Shown here piece by piece: positions 33,590 to 42,790 of a DNA stretch of 64,000 nt; the stretch's first letter is position 1; each line of letters opens with the position of its first letter. A model generated the notes under the pieces. It was not told the origin of the DNA. It made no database searches and was given only the letters and a program-made list of their open reading frames with translations. The translations under genes and the position numbers were made by a program. Source of the stretch: Actinomycetota bacterium (GTDB taxonomy: Bacteria > Actinomycetota > Coriobacteriia > Anaerosomatales > Anaerosomataceae); NCBI GenBank assembly GCA_004348925.1, contig RCMX01000007.1, positions 144,126-208,125 on the forward strand, written 5' to 3'.

Positions 33590-34984
33590 ATGGACACTCA
33601 ATCGCTTCTGCGTTCGCTTCCAAAGGTCGACAGGCTGCTTGAGCGGGCGGACATCGCCGCGCTTGCCGAGATACACCCGCGCAGCGTGGTGACCGATGCC
33701 ATCCGCGAGACGGTGGACGCGCTCCGCGCCGACATCCTCTCGGGCGTGCTCCACGAGGTTGGCGAGGACGCGGTCGCCTCGGCGGTCATCGGGCTGGTGG
33801 AGCGCAAGGGCGTTCGCTCACTGCGTCGCGTCATCAACGCGACGGGCATCGTCGTGCACACGAACCTCGGCCGCTCGCGGCTGGCGCCGTCCGCCGTCGA
33901 TGCTGTCGCCGAGGTGGCGGGCTCGTACTCGACGCTCGAGTACGACGTGGAGAGCGGCGAGCGCGGCAGCCGGCACTCGCACGTGGAGGAGCTCATCTGC
34001 AAGCTCACCGGGGCCGAGGCCGCGATGGCCGTCAACAACAACGCCGCGGCGGTGCTCATCGGCCTTGCAGGGCTTGCGCGTGGCAAGGAAGCCATCGTCA
34101 GCCGAGGCCAGCTCGTGGAGATCGGCGGCAGCTTCCGCGTGCCGGATGTGATGCGCGAAAGCGGCGCGACGATGGTGGAGGTCGGCACCACCAACAAGAC
34201 GCACCTGAGCGACTACGAGAAGGCGCTTACACCTGCCACGGGTCTGCTGCTCAAAGTCCACACCAGCAACTACCGCGTGGTCGGTTTCACCGAGGAGGTC
34301 ACCCTCGGCGACCTCGTCACCCTCGGCGGGCAGCACGGGGTCCCGGTCATGGAAGACCAGGGCTCCGGCGTGCTCGTCGACCTGCGGAAGTGGGGCCTGC
34401 CGTACGAGCCCACCGTCGGCGAGTCGATCGCAGCCGGTGTCGATGTCGTGACCTGCAGCGGCGACAAGCTTCTCGGCGGACCGCAGGCGGGCATCATCGC
34501 CGGCAAGTGGCACGTGATCGCCGCGCTCAAGAAGCACCCGCTCGCGCGCGCCATCCGACTGGACAAGATGACGCTCGCGGCGCTCGAGGCGACGCTGCGG
34601 CTCTACCTCGACGAGGAGCGCGCGAAGCGCGAAATCCCCACGCTTGCGATGCTCTCGGCAAGCAAGGAGGCGATGGCCGAGCGCGCCGTGCGCCTCGCCG
34701 ACGCGATCGCGAGGGCATGCGGCGATGCGTACCTTACGGGCACCGTCGAAGACGTCTCGCGCGCCGGCGGCGGCTCGCTGCCGATGGCCGACATCCCCAC
34801 CGTCGTGGTCGCCGTCATGCCGCAGCGCACGGGCGTGACCGAGCTCGAGGCGCGCCTTCGCGCTGCCGAGCCGCCCATCGTCGCTCGCATCAACGCCGAC
34901 CGCCTCCTGCTCGACCCGCGCACGCTTACGCTTGGCGAGGAAGCCGAGATCGTGAGCGCGCTCGCCGCGCTCACTGCGGAGTAG
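33590..34984 (+). CDS. selA: L-seryl-tRNA(Sec) selenium transferase
   Basis: This 464-residue PLP enzyme converts Ser-tRNA(Sec) to Sec-tRNA(Sec) using selenophosphate. It shows RRVINATGIVVHTNLGRS, AVNNNAAAVL, VEIGGSFRVPDVM, EDQGSGVLVDL and the PLP lysine in CSGDKLLGGPQAGI (about residue 290). Full length for the bacterial family, with the SelA N-terminal domain (LLRSLPKVDRLL). Third gene of the selenium operon. Confidence 0.96.
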   Translation: MDTQSLLRSLPKVDRLLERADIAALAEIHPRSVVTDAIRETVDALRADILSGVLHEVGEDAVASAVIGLVERKGVRSLRRVINATGIVVHTNLGRSRLAPSAVDAVAEVAGSYSTLEYDVESGERGSRHSHVEELICKLTGAEAAMAVNNNAAAVLIGLAGLARGKEAIVSRGQLVEIGGSFRVPDVMRESGATMVEVGTTNKTHLSDYEKALTPATGLLLKVHTSNYRVVGFTEEVTLGDLVTLGGQHGVPVMEDQGSGVLVDLRKWGLPYEPTVGESIAAGVDVVTCSGDKLLGGPQAGIIAGKWHVIAALKKHPLARAIRLDKMTLAALEATLRLYLDEERAKREIPTLAMLSASKEAMAERAVRLADAIARACGDAYLTGTVEDVSRAGGGSLPMADIPTVVVAVMPQRTGVTELEARLRAAEPPIVARINADRLLLDPRTLTLGEEAEIVSALAALTAE

Positions 34985-35014
34985 GGCGGCCACTTGAAGC
35001 GCGTCAGAGCCGAG

Positions 35015-35058
35015 GTGTACCATAATCAGGTACACTCTGGCGTACCGGGAGTAGGTAC
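35015..35058. promoter_or_regulatory. Twin operators overlapping the HEPN/MNT ribosome site
   Basis: GTGTACC-N7-GGTACAC (35015-35035) and GTACC-N7-GGTAC (35042-35058) have centres 25 bp apart. The second ends five bases before the ATG at 35064, so it covers the ribosome-binding region at DNA level. It probably binds the winged helix of the MNT protein (inference). Confidence 0.7.
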
Positions 35059-35063
35059 ACGCG

Positions 35064-35690
35064 ATGCTCGATGAACTCCTCGGATCCAAGACCCGTGCGC
35101 GGATGATCGCGGCGTTGCTCGTTGCGCCTGGAATGCGCATGCACCTGCGGGCCCTCGTGCGAGCAGCCGGAGGAAGCATCGCTTCGGTGCAGCGTGAGAT
35201 CGAGCGGCTGACCGATATGGGGCTCGTGACCTCTGAGCTCGACGGCACGGGAAGGCGTCAGATCTCGCTTGTGGAGGGACACCCGTTCACTCCGGGACTC
35301 TCCGGGCTGCTCGCCGCCGACCCTCGTGCGCAGTACGCAGCTCGTGTTGCTGCGGTTTCGGGCATCGACCCTGCCGTCGAGGACGTCCTGGGGGGTTGGG
35401 TCGACGCGATCGTGACCGGGTTTGACCCCATCCGGATCATCCTGTTCGGTTCGCACGCCCGGGGCGCTGCCGGACGGGACAGTGATGTCGACCTGCTCGT
35501 CGTGCTGCCCGAGGTGGAGGACGAACTGTCCACGAGCGTCGCGATCATGAGCGCGCTCGGCCCGAGGTCGATTGCGGTGGATGTCATCCCCGTAGACCCC
35601 TCCCGACTCGAGGCTTCGAAGACGCGGTCATCATCTGTCGTGCGGGATGCGCTCGAGGAGGGGGTGGTGATCTATGAGCGAGCCGGATAG
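35064..35690 (+). CDS. mntA: Winged-helix MNT nucleotidyltransferase (antitoxin of HEPN/MNT pair)
   Basis: This 208-residue protein has an N-terminal winged helix (about 1-75: SKTRARMIAALLVAPG, GSIASVQREIERLTDMGLV) and a C-terminal minimal nucleotidyltransferase with GSHARGAAGRDSDVDLLV (the GSx10DxD motif) and a third carboxylate strand (AVDVIPVD). In characterised HEPN/MNT systems the MNT protein adds AMPs to the HEPN toxin to silence it; here the extra winged helix suggests it is also the autorepressor. It overlaps the HEPN gene by 17 bases. Confidence 0.85.
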   Translation: MLDELLGSKTRARMIAALLVAPGMRMHLRALVRAAGGSIASVQREIERLTDMGLVTSELDGTGRRQISLVEGHPFTPGLSGLLAADPRAQYAARVAAVSGIDPAVEDVLGGWVDAIVTGFDPIRIILFGSHARGAAGRDSDVDLLVVLPEVEDELSTSVAIMSALGPRSIAVDVIPVDPSRLEASKTRSSSVVRDALEEGVVIYERAG

Positions 35691-36081
35691 AAGCTCCGAG
35701 GCGGCCGAGTGGCTGGCGTATTCGGAGCGGGATCTGAGGGCGATGCGCACCCTGAGCGCAGCGGCCGACGAGCACCCCGAAGCGGTCGTCTTCTGGGCGC
35801 AGCAAGTCGTCGAGAAGTCGCTTCAAGCGGTGCTTGCGCTTGAAGGCAGCCGTGCTCCTCGGACCCACGACCTCGCCGTGCTTGTCCAGATGGTCTCTGC
35901 GGAGCTGCCATTCCTGTCGCAAATGCGTTCGCTCGAGCAGCTCACGCGCATGGCGGTCGGAAGCCGCTATCCTGATACGCACATCTCGATAGATGGGCAG
36001 GGCGTTGCCCTTGCTGTGGAGACTGCGGAGTCCGCCTACGAACAGATCGCTCGCCATATCCGCGAACAGGAGTCCGAATGA
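35674..36081 (+). CDS. hepT: HEPN-domain toxin
   Basis: This 135-residue all-helical HEPN protein has YSERDLRAMRTL, FWAQQVVEKSLQAVLALEG and the Rx4-6H ribonuclease motif in RAPRTHDLAVLV (about residues 60-72). It pairs with the overlapping MNT gene as a type VII-like TA module. Its end overlaps the selB ATG by four bases, so toxin and SelB are translationally coupled, an unusual arrangement. Confidence 0.85.
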   Translation: MSEPDRSSEAAEWLAYSERDLRAMRTLSAAADEHPEAVVFWAQQVVEKSLQAVLALEGSRAPRTHDLAVLVQMVSAELPFLSQMRSLEQLTRMAVGSRYPDTHISIDGQGVALAVETAESAYEQIARHIREQESE

Positions 36082-37985
36082 CCGCACCCTCGCTCGTCCT
36101 CGGCACCGCCGGGCATATCGATCACGGCAAGTCGTCGCTTGTCCGCGCGCTGACCGGCACGGATCCCGACCGTCTTGCCGAGGAGAAAGAGCGCGGCATC
36201 ACAATCGAGCTTGGCTTCGCGCAGCTCGAGCTGCCGAGCGGTCGGACGATGGGGGTCGTCGACGTTCCGGGGCACGAGAAGTTCGTGCGTCAGATGGTGG
36301 CCGGTGCGACCGGCATCGACGTCGTGCTGCTCGTTGTCGCCGCCGACGACGGCGTCATGCCGCAAACCCGCGAACATCTCGCGATCATCGACCTTCTCGG
36401 CATCCCGAAGGGCGTCGTCGCGCTCACGAAGGCCGACCTGGCCGATCCCGACTGGATCGAGCTCGTGATCGAGGACGTGCGCACGCTTCTGCGTGACACC
36501 TCCATCGACGGCGCGCCGATCGTACCGGTCTCCTCCAAGACGGGCGCCGGGCTTCCGGAGCTGCTCGCGGCGATCGATTCGGTCGCCGATGAGGCGGTCT
36601 CGCGGCAGGCGAGCCTCACGATGCGCCTGCCGGTCGACCGCGTCTTCACCATCGCCGGTGCGGGCACCGTGGTGACCGGGACGCTCTGGAGCGGCTCGGT
36701 GGAGCGCGATGCGCAGGTGGAGATCTACCCCTCGGGCGTTCGCGGCCGGGTCCGCTCGGTGCAGATGCACGGCGCGCAGGCCGAGAAGGCCGTTGCCGGC
36801 AGCCGAGTCGCACTCAACCTGGCGGGCGTAGAGCGCGACGAGATCGACCGCGGCGACATCGTGGCCGAGCCGGGCAGCCTCACGGTCACCGACCGCTTCG
36901 ACGCGCACATCGCATACCTTGCGAGTGAGGAGAAGCCGTTCGAGAGCGGCACGCGGGTTCACGTGCATCACGGCACACGCGAGGTGCTCGGCAGGGTGCT
37001 GTTCATGGACGTGCCGGCGCTCCCGCCCGGCGGCAAAGGCGTCGCGCAGGTGCGGCTCGAGGAGCCGCTCGCGCCGCGCTACGGCGACCGCTTCATCATC
37101 CGCTCGTACTCGCCCATGTGGACGATCGGCGGCGGCGTCGTGCTCGACGCGCTCCCGCCGAGGCGGACCACGCTCAAGCCCTACGAGCGCGAACTCCTCG
37201 AAGCGCTCATCGCGCACGATCTCTCCTCGGCGGCGATCGGGCTCCTCTCCTCGCGCGCGCTGCCGATGACGTCTGCGCAGATCGCGCTCGCGCTCGGGGT
37301 GCCGCGCGCTGGCGTCGCAGACGACCTCAACAAGGCCGCGCTCGAGCGGCTCAAGGTGGGCAACGAGACCTACTTCGTCACCGAAGAGGCGCAGCAGCAC
37401 CTCCTAGGCGGCATCGAACGTGAGCTGCTGGCATTTCACGCCGCGAACCCGAACGCCACCGGCATCGCGGCGCTCGCGCTGCGCGACCGCGTGGATCGCC
37501 GCCTCGAGCCGAAGGTCTTCGACGCGCTGCTGGCGCTCGCGACGACCCGCGCGATAGCCGCGCTCGCCGAGGGCCAGGTGCGGCATCCCAGGGCGGCCAG
37601 CACCGCGCTTGCCGAGGAAGAAGCCGCACGCGTCGCACTCGTCCCGCTTCTGCGATCGCAGGGCCTGGCGCCGGGCACGGTCGCGGAGCTCGCGACAGCC
37701 GTGGGGATCGACGCGGGCGTCGTCCGCAAGGCACTCACGAAGCTCGTCGCCGAGGGCACCGTCGTCCGCATAGGCCCGGAGCTCCACTTCGACGCCGATG
37801 TCGTCTCGACGGCGCGAGACCGCATCGTCGCGTACCTCAAGGAGCATGGCGAAATCCTCGCCCGTGACGCTCGCGACATCACCGGCAGCAGCCGCAAGTA
37901 CATCGTCCCGCTGCTCGAGTACTTCGACTCGCAAGGGATCACGAAGCGTGACGGCGACTCGCGAACACTCGGTCGTCTCGGCTAG
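36078..37985 (+). CDS. selB: Selenocysteine-specific elongation factor
   Basis: This 635-residue GTPase delivers Sec-tRNA(Sec) to UGA codons. G1 [10 protein letters not shown], switch [11 protein letters not shown]3 [13 protein letters not shown] and the TKAD motif are present. EF-Tu-like domains 2 and 3 follow to about 350, then four winged helices in the C-terminal 270 residues that bind the SECIS hairpin (last one [17 protein letters not shown]). It is separated from selA only by the HEPN/MNT pair and runs tail-to-tail into the histidine kinase, overlapping by four bases. Confidence 0.95.
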   Translation: MTAPSLVLGTAGHIDHGKSSLVRALTGTDPDRLAEEKERGITIELGFAQLELPSGRTMGVVDVPGHEKFVRQMVAGATGIDVVLLVVAADDGVMPQTREHLAIIDLLGIPKGVVALTKADLADPDWIELVIEDVRTLLRDTSIDGAPIVPVSSKTGAGLPELLAAIDSVADEAVSRQASLTMRLPVDRVFTIAGAGTVVTGTLWSGSVERDAQVEIYPSGVRGRVRSVQMHGAQAEKAVAGSRVALNLAGVERDEIDRGDIVAEPGSLTVTDRFDAHIAYLASEEKPFESGTRVHVHHGTREVLGRVLFMDVPALPPGGKGVAQVRLEEPLAPRYGDRFIIRSYSPMWTIGGGVVLDALPPRRTTLKPYERELLEALIAHDLSSAAIGLLSSRALPMTSAQIALALGVPRAGVADDLNKAALERLKVGNETYFVTEEAQQHLLGGIERELLAFHAANPNATGIAALALRDRVDRRLEPKVFDALLALATTRAIAALAEGQVRHPRAASTALAEEEAARVALVPLLRSQGLAPGTVAELATAVGIDAGVVRKALTKLVAEGTVVRIGPELHFDADVVSTARDRIVAYLKEHGEILARDARDITGSSRKYIVPLLEYFDSQGITKRDGDSRTLGRLG

Positions 37986-39397
37986 GTCTTGTCCGGTGCG
38001 TTTCTGGATGGCAATCGGATGGTGAACACCGCGCCGCCGCCCTCGCGATTGCCGGCGTCGATCGTCCCTCCATGCAGTTCGACAAGCCGTTTGGTGATCG
38101 CCAGTCCCAGTCCGCTGCCACCGCCCTTGACGCCGCTTCGTGGGACCGGGGCGCGGTAGAACCGATCGAAGATCCTCGGCAGGTCGACCTCGCTGATGCC
38201 TGGCCCGTCATCGGCCACAGCGATGATGACCGAGCCGCCATCTTGCGTCGCCGTGATCGAGATGACACCGCCATCCCGAGCATATGCAATCGAGTTGCGC
38301 ACGAGATTCATAAGCGCCTGATCGAGCAGGTCCGGATCACCGTCGATCCAGAGGTCTGACTCAGCCGAGGCATTGATGACGGCCGCTCCGATCGACCGTC
38401 CGCGGACGGCGGCCTCCTCGATCAGCGTCGCCACGCAGAGCGCCTGGAACGGCCTTTGCGATCCCCGGTCGAGCCGCGCGAGTTCCAGCAGGTCGTCGAT
38501 GAGCCGCTCGATGCGGCTGGTCTCGTCCCTGATCGCGCGTAGAGCCGCGCTCTTCTCGTCGGCGGTCGTGTTCGCGTGTTCGATGAGATCGAGGTTGCCG
38601 TGCATCACGGCGAGCGGCGTTCGCAGCTCGTGCGATGCGTCGGCGGTGAAGCGCTTCTGCTCGGCGAATGCGACCTCGAGTCGGTCGAGCATCGCATTGA
38701 GCGACTCGACGACCGCCCCGACCTCGTCGTGCGGACCGTCGTACGGGACGCGGCCTCCGAGCGACGCCTTGGTGATGCGCCCGGCCGTCGCCGCGACCTC
38801 CCGCAACGGGCTCAGGCTCGCTCCCGCCGCCCATGCCGAGAGGGAGCCGCCGATGATGACGATGACGAGTCCCGCAAGAGCCAGCGTCCAACCGAGCTCC
38901 ACAGCCACGCTTTCGGTGTACGTGGTCGACAGCGCTGCCTGGAAGACGCCGACGATGGAGCCATCAGCGCCGAGTATCGGTGAGGTGGCAACGCGGTAGT
39001 CAACCCCGTCAAGAGCGAACGTGTCGAATCCCACGGCGGGAAGTTCGGTGTTGCCCGGCGCCTTCTCGATTGGAACGCTCGAATTCGAGATCACGCGACC
39101 GCCGGTGATGCGCACGAGCAGGATCGGGTGCGTGCCTGCTTCCACCTTCGTGCGTCCGGTGAGATATGCGCGGGATACCTCGATGAGGCCTCCGGTGCTC
39201 GGCTCGGCCTCGCTGCTCCGGATCGCGGCGGTGTACGCCTCGGTCTCACGCAGGAGCGCGCGGTCGATATCTGCCGAGAGGCTCCGCGACACGGCGACGT
39301 ACGACGCGATGGCCAGCGCCGCGACCCCGACCGCAAGAGCCAGCGACATCGCGAGCGCGACGCGGCCGGCTGCGGTCAGGCGTCTACGAGCGGACAC
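37982..39397 (-). CDS. Sensor histidine kinase
   Basis: This 471-residue protein has a membrane helix at about 12-34, an extracytoplasmic domain to about 160, a second helix at about 165-187, HAMP, HisKA with FTADASHELRTPLAVMHGNLD (phospho-His about residue 255) and HATPase_c with LVRNSI, VADDGPGI and GSGLGLAI. It overlaps the response regulator gene by 14 bases. It is last in the five-gene minus-strand operon starting with the multihaem cytochrome. It probably senses an envelope or redox cue for that operon. Confidence 0.92.
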   Translation of the reverse strand: MSARRRLTAAGRVALAMSLALAVGVAALAIASYVAVSRSLSADIDRALLRETEAYTAAIRSSEAEPSTGGLIEVSRAYLTGRTKVEAGTHPILLVRITGGRVISNSSVPIEKAPGNTELPAVGFDTFALDGVDYRVATSPILGADGSIVGVFQAALSTTYTESVAVELGWTLALAGLVIVIIGGSLSAWAAGASLSPLREVAATAGRITKASLGGRVPYDGPHDEVGAVVESLNAMLDRLEVAFAEQKRFTADASHELRTPLAVMHGNLDLIEHANTTADEKSAALRAIRDETSRIERLIDDLLELARLDRGSQRPFQALCVATLIEEAAVRGRSIGAAVINASAESDLWIDGDPDLLDQALMNLVRNSIAYARDGGVISITATQDGGSVIIAVADDGPGISEVDLPRIFDRFYRAPVPRSGVKGGGSGLGLAITKRLVELHGGTIDAGNREGGGAVFTIRLPSRNAPDKT

Positions 39398-40049
39398 GAT
39401 AGCCAGCCCCGCGCACGGTCTCTATCACCGAGGGCGCATCGCTGCCATCGAGCTTGCGGCGCAGGTAGCCCACGTAGACGTCGACGATGTTCGATGCGCT
39501 TTCGAAGCCGAAACCCCAGACTGCGTCGAGGATCTGCTGGCGGGTGAGGACCTGGCCGGCATGTCGCATGAGGTATTCGAGTAGAGCGAACTCCCGCGAA
39601 GGAAGGTCGACCGACACCTCACCTCTGGTCGCGATGCGCGTCTTGGTATCGAGCTCGATCTCACCCGAACGCAGGACGCGGGCGCTCTGCTGGCCGTGTC
39701 GCACTGCGGCGCGTACTCGGGCAGCGAGTTCCGCGAAGGCGATCGGCTTCACAAGGTAGTCGTCGGCCCCAAGATCGAGCAGTGTGACCTTGTCATCGAC
39801 TTCGCCGAGGGCGGTGATGACGATGATCGGTACGTCATTGCCGCGTGCGCGTATCGACGTGAGCACACCACGCCCGTCGCCATCCGGCAGCATCAGGTCG
39901 AGCAGAATCAGATCGTACTCGTGGGCAAAGGACATGCCGAGCGCATCCGTCGCCGTCGCAGAGCGTTCGACCACATGCCCCTCAGCCGCGAGGCCGCTCG
40001 ACATGAACGAGGCTATGCGATCATCGTCCTCGACGAGCAGGATCTTCAT
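39384..40049 (-). CDS. OmpR/PhoB-type response regulator
   Basis: About 221 residues. The receiver domain has MKILLVEDDD, the phospho-acceptor in DLILLDLMLPDGDG (Asp about 51), VITA and LVKPI (Lys). The winged-helix output domain includes VSVDLPSREFALLEYLM, VLTRQQILDAVWG and VDVYVGYLRRKLDG. I start at the ATG two codons into the longer frame. Its likely targets include the three 11-bp-spaced repeats at 42807-42832 (inference). Confidence 0.92.
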   Translation of the reverse strand: MKILLVEDDDRIASFMSSGLAAEGHVVERSATATDALGMSFAHEYDLILLDLMLPDGDGRGVLTSIRARGNDVPIIVITALGEVDDKVTLLDLGADDYLVKPIAFAELAARVRAAVRHGQQSARVLRSGEIELDTKTRIATRGEVSVDLPSREFALLEYLMRHAGQVLTRQQILDAVWGFGFESASNIVDVYVGYLRRKLDGSDAPSVIETVRGAGYRVRS

Positions 40050-40080
40050 ATGCACTCCTCGCAGGGTTAGCCGGACGCTT

Positions 40081-40515
40081 TCAGTCGGTTTCCGGCTCTT
40101 CTACATGCGAGGATGATTCCCCATTGCCCACGTCATCACTGTCGGAATCGCCATCCGGGTCATCGTCGCGTATCGGCGGCGAAACGACCTCGCGGTCATC
40201 ATCATCGTCCGTCACCGTTGCCGTCGGGTGACCGGGCTTCGGAGTGGATGGCGTCTCGGGCCGGGTCGGATTCGCCGGCAAACCGGCAGTGTCCGTGGCG
40301 TCCGGGGTGGGTGACGCATTCACATCGAGGGGGGCGGGCACCGGCGCGGCCCCGGTAGCCTCGACGTCGCGGCTGACCGAAATGACGGGCAAGTCGGAGA
40401 CTCGAGGCCTCGAACCACCCGGAGTGGTAGCGGCGAACGTCGCGCTTCCAAGAAGCAGGAGTGCGGCCGTGATCCCGAGCAGGACCCGGGTGTTGTTGCT
40501 CGAGAACACGATCAT
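40081..40515 (-). CDS. Secreted acidic Pro/Thr/Asp-rich protein, unknown
   Basis: Read from ATG 40515 (GAGAGGAG upstream), 144 residues. A signal peptide (VLLGITAALLLLGSATFAA) is followed by a low-complexity mature part rich in Pro, Thr, Asp and Ser, ending in strongly acidic runs (TDDDDDREV, RDDDPDGDSDSDD). There are no cysteines or haem motifs. It belongs to the multihaem operon. Disordered acidic exported proteins may bind Ca or metals or act as wall-spanning linkers; no function is established. Confidence 0.7.
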   Translation of the reverse strand: MIVFSSNNTRVLLGITAALLLLGSATFAATTPGGSRPRVSDLPVISVSRDVEATGAAPVPAPLDVNASPTPDATDTAGLPANPTRPETPSTPKPGHPTATVTDDDDDREVVSPPIRDDDPDGDSDSDDVGNGESSSHVEEPETD

Positions 40516-40530
40516 CTCCTCTCTGCGATG

Positions 40531-40561
40531 CAAGACCCGCACCCGGTCGGTGCGGGTCTTG
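40531..40561. terminator. Intercistronic hairpin within the cytochrome operon
   Basis: A perfect 13-bp inverted repeat (CAAGACCCGCACC / GGTGCGGGTCTTG) with a 5-base loop lies between the two acidic-protein genes. There is no T-run. It may cause partial termination or set mRNA ends, so the cytochrome and mono-haem gene could be made in excess over the regulators. Confidence 0.6.
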
Positions 40562-40584
40562 CGCACGAGTATACGCGGTCGTTC

Positions 40585-41109
40585 CTAGTCGTTGTGGTTC
40601 TCGTTTCCGATGCCGCTGATCGGCGCCGGGGCTACGTCGTCATCATCGATGTCGTCCTCGACCTCGTCTGCAGCGTCCACGTCATCGACCTGATGTGCCC
40701 CGTCCATGTCACCAACCTCGTCGGCGTCATCGTCATCGATCGCGTCGTCATAGTCGCCAGCCTCATCGACATCGTCCAGGTCATCAGCCTCGTCGACATC
40801 GTCCAGGTCATCAGCCTCGTCGACATCGATGAGGCCGGGCACGTCGTCACAATCCTCGGCGCTTGGTTCATCGCCGTCACCTGGCACCGGAACGGGGTCG
40901 GGGACCGGATCCGGCGCGGGAGCCGCAATGATCGTGTGACATCCGACGCAGTCCCCTGCGAAGTGGTTCGCGGGCGGCGCTGCACCCTCGGGGATGTCGG
41001 GCCCTGCAGCGGCGGTCGCCATGGCGGCCGCCGATAGAAGCGCGGCCACGGTCACGGCCGCCACGAGCAACGCACGATTCTTGAACCAACCCTTGACGTA
41101 CATACGCAT
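40585..41109 (-). CDS. Secreted mono-haem, highly acidic repeat protein
   Basis: This 174-residue protein has an N-terminal signal or anchor helix (LLVAAVTVAALLSAAAMATA). A single c-type haem motif CVGCH (about residue 54) is followed by a Pro/Asp linker and about 90 residues dominated by Asp, Glu, Val and Ala, including DEADDLDDV twice in tandem. It starts 10 bases after the multihaem cytochrome stop. It is probably an exported electron-transfer partner or wall-attached wire element; that role is inferred from context only. No known family is recognised. Confidence 0.75.
   Translation of the reverse strand: MRMYVKGWFKNRALLVAAVTVAALLSAAAMATAAAGPDIPEGAAPPANHFAGDCVGCHTIIAAPAPDPVPDPVPVPGDGDEPSAEDCDDVPGLIDVDEADDLDDVDEADDLDDVDEAGDYDDAIDDDDADEVGDMDGAHQVDDVDAADEVEDDIDDDDVAPAPISGIGNENHND
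40767..40820 (-). repeat. 27-bp exact tandem repeat inside the acidic protein gene
   Basis: Two identical 27-base units (40767-40793 and 40794-40820) encode DEADDLDDV each time, with diverged neighbours. This suggests recent expansion by slippage. Confidence 0.9.
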
Positions 41110-41119
41110 CTCCCCACTC

Positions 41120-42748
41120 TCAGTCGTCTATTGGCGCACCCGACCTGTGACATGCCGTACACGAAGCCGAGGAATAGCCGCTTGGGTGGCACTTGGTGCA
41201 AGCGAAACTGCGGTAGGTATGCTCGCCGCCAGGGATCGACGGGTGAGTGAACGTCGCGCTGCTCCAGGCCCTTGAGGGTGAGTGGCAGTTCGCGCAGGTC
41301 GTGCCGTAGTGGTTCGCGGGGGCCCTGTGGCATGAAGAGCACGCCGTGGACGTCGGGTGGTAGAACCTCCAGGAGCCGCCCGGCTTGTGGCACGTCACGC
41401 AGCTGAGTCCCGAGTGCCCCGATGGCCTGGAGTGGCAGTTCGTGCAGGTCGCCGTCGATCCGGGGTGCGTGAACTTGGCCGCCGAGAAGGCCGTCTTCGG
41501 GTTGTGGCAGGAACTGCATGCGCCCGAGTAGTGCTTCGCGGGGGCCTTGTGGCACGTCGCGCAGTTGGCAGCCGCACCCGGGTGCGTGAACGTGGCCTTG
41601 GAGAACGCGACTTTCGGGTTGTGACATGTCTTGCACGCCCCCGAGTAGTGCTTCGCGGGAGCCTTGTGGCACGTCGCGCAGTTGGCAGCGGCGCCGGGAT
41701 GCGAGAACTTCGTGTTCTTGAAGGCGACCTTCGTCGAATGACACGCCGAGCACGTTCCCGAGTAATGCCGGGCCGGAGCCGTGTGGCAGCTGGCACAGGA
41801 GGTGGAGGTCGGGTGCTTGAAAGTCCATGCGGCACCGGTCGTGTGGCAGGTCGTGCAGGTCTCGGTGGCATGAGCTGCCGGGCGGGTGTGACACGTCGTG
41901 CACGTTGCAGTCGAGGAGGGGTGCTCGAAGGCCCAGGATGCGCCAGGTTCGTGGCACGTCGTGCAGGCACCCGCCCGGTGCTCTGCCGGAGTGGTGTGGC
42001 AATTCACACACGTCGTCACGTCGGTGGCGTGTTCGAACGACCATGAATCGGCGGTCGTATGACACGTCGTGCAGGTGGAGGTCTCGCCCGTCGCGGTCGC
42101 GCTCACGCTCTTGAGCGCAGGATGTGATCGGGCTTCGGGCGTGTGGCACGTCACGCAACTCGTCTTCGCCAGGTCGTGGCAATTCGAGCACGTCACGGCG
42201 ATGTGCCCGGGGAGGTTCGCTGCACCGGCGCCGACCACCGCGATCGCGAGCCGGTCCTTCGCCTGGGAGTCGAGAATGCCGGCCTCGGCAAGTGCGGCCG
42301 ACGTGACGCGGTGACCCGCGCTCGCGTGGCAATCCACACATGAACGCTCGCCGCGGTGCGCCTCGTGGGTGAAGCCCGGGATCCCGGGGTCGATGGTGCC
42401 GCTGTGGCACGCCAGGCAACGGCTGTCGGGGATGTCGGTCACCGCACCGGGGAACTTGGGATCGGTGGTGAAGTGGTTGTACACCTCTTTCAGGGCGACG
42501 ACCTTATGTGCCACCTCGGACTTCAGTCCGGGCTCGACGTGGCAGGAGACGCACGAGATGCCGGCGTGAGCTCCCTCGTTCCACGCGACGTAGTACGGCT
42601 CCATCTCGTGGCACGAGGTGCAGAACCCCGGACGACTCGTGTAGTTCGTTGCCGCTACGGCGCCGCCGGTGAGAGCGCCCAGAGCAAGGACGACGATGAC
42701 CGCGGTAATCGCTGGCTTGCGTCGCAGAGCGGCGAACAGTCGTCTCAT
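41120..42748 (-). CDS. Giant multihaem c-type cytochrome (23 CxxCH)
   Basis: Start at ATG 42748, just ahead of a membrane anchor (ITAVIVVLALGALTGGAVAA); 542 residues. I count 23 CxxCH motifs. The first segment (FCTSCHEMEPYY, ISCVSCHVEPG, CLACHSG) resembles NapC/NirT-type cytochromes. The rest is a string of units of about 25-30 residues such as ANCATCHKAPAKH alternating with GACKTCHNPKVAF, with spaced His for bis-His ligation. It is extracytoplasmic and membrane-anchored. First gene of an operon with an acidic mono-haem protein, another acidic protein and a two-component system. Extracellular electron transfer is the likely role (inference). Confidence 0.93.
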   Translation of the reverse strand: MRRLFAALRRKPAITAVIVVLALGALTGGAVAATNYTSRPGFCTSCHEMEPYYVAWNEGAHAGISCVSCHVEPGLKSEVAHKVVALKEVYNHFTTDPKFPGAVTDIPDSRCLACHSGTIDPGIPGFTHEAHRGERSCVDCHASAGHRVTSAALAEAGILDSQAKDRLAIAVVGAGAANLPGHIAVTCSNCHDLAKTSCVTCHTPEARSHPALKSVSATATGETSTCTTCHTTADSWSFEHATDVTTCVNCHTTPAEHRAGACTTCHEPGASWAFEHPSSTATCTTCHTRPAAHATETCTTCHTTGAAWTFKHPTSTSCASCHTAPARHYSGTCSACHSTKVAFKNTKFSHPGAAANCATCHKAPAKHYSGACKTCHNPKVAFSKATFTHPGAAANCATCHKAPAKHYSGACSSCHNPKTAFSAAKFTHPGSTATCTNCHSRPSGHSGLSCVTCHKPGGSWRFYHPTSTACSSCHRAPANHYGTTCANCHSPSRAWSSATFTHPSIPGGEHTYRSFACTKCHPSGYSSASCTACHRSGAPIDD

Positions 42749-42790
42749 GTGCTCCGGCTCCGTCCGTACGGGTCGAGTCTTGTCTCCAGA

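Noticed and set aside
41120-42300. CRISPR-like regular repeats
   Set aside because: The periodicity is in coding sequence and reflects repeated CxxCH haem units of about 25-30 residues; the DNA repeats are imperfect and no cas genes are present.
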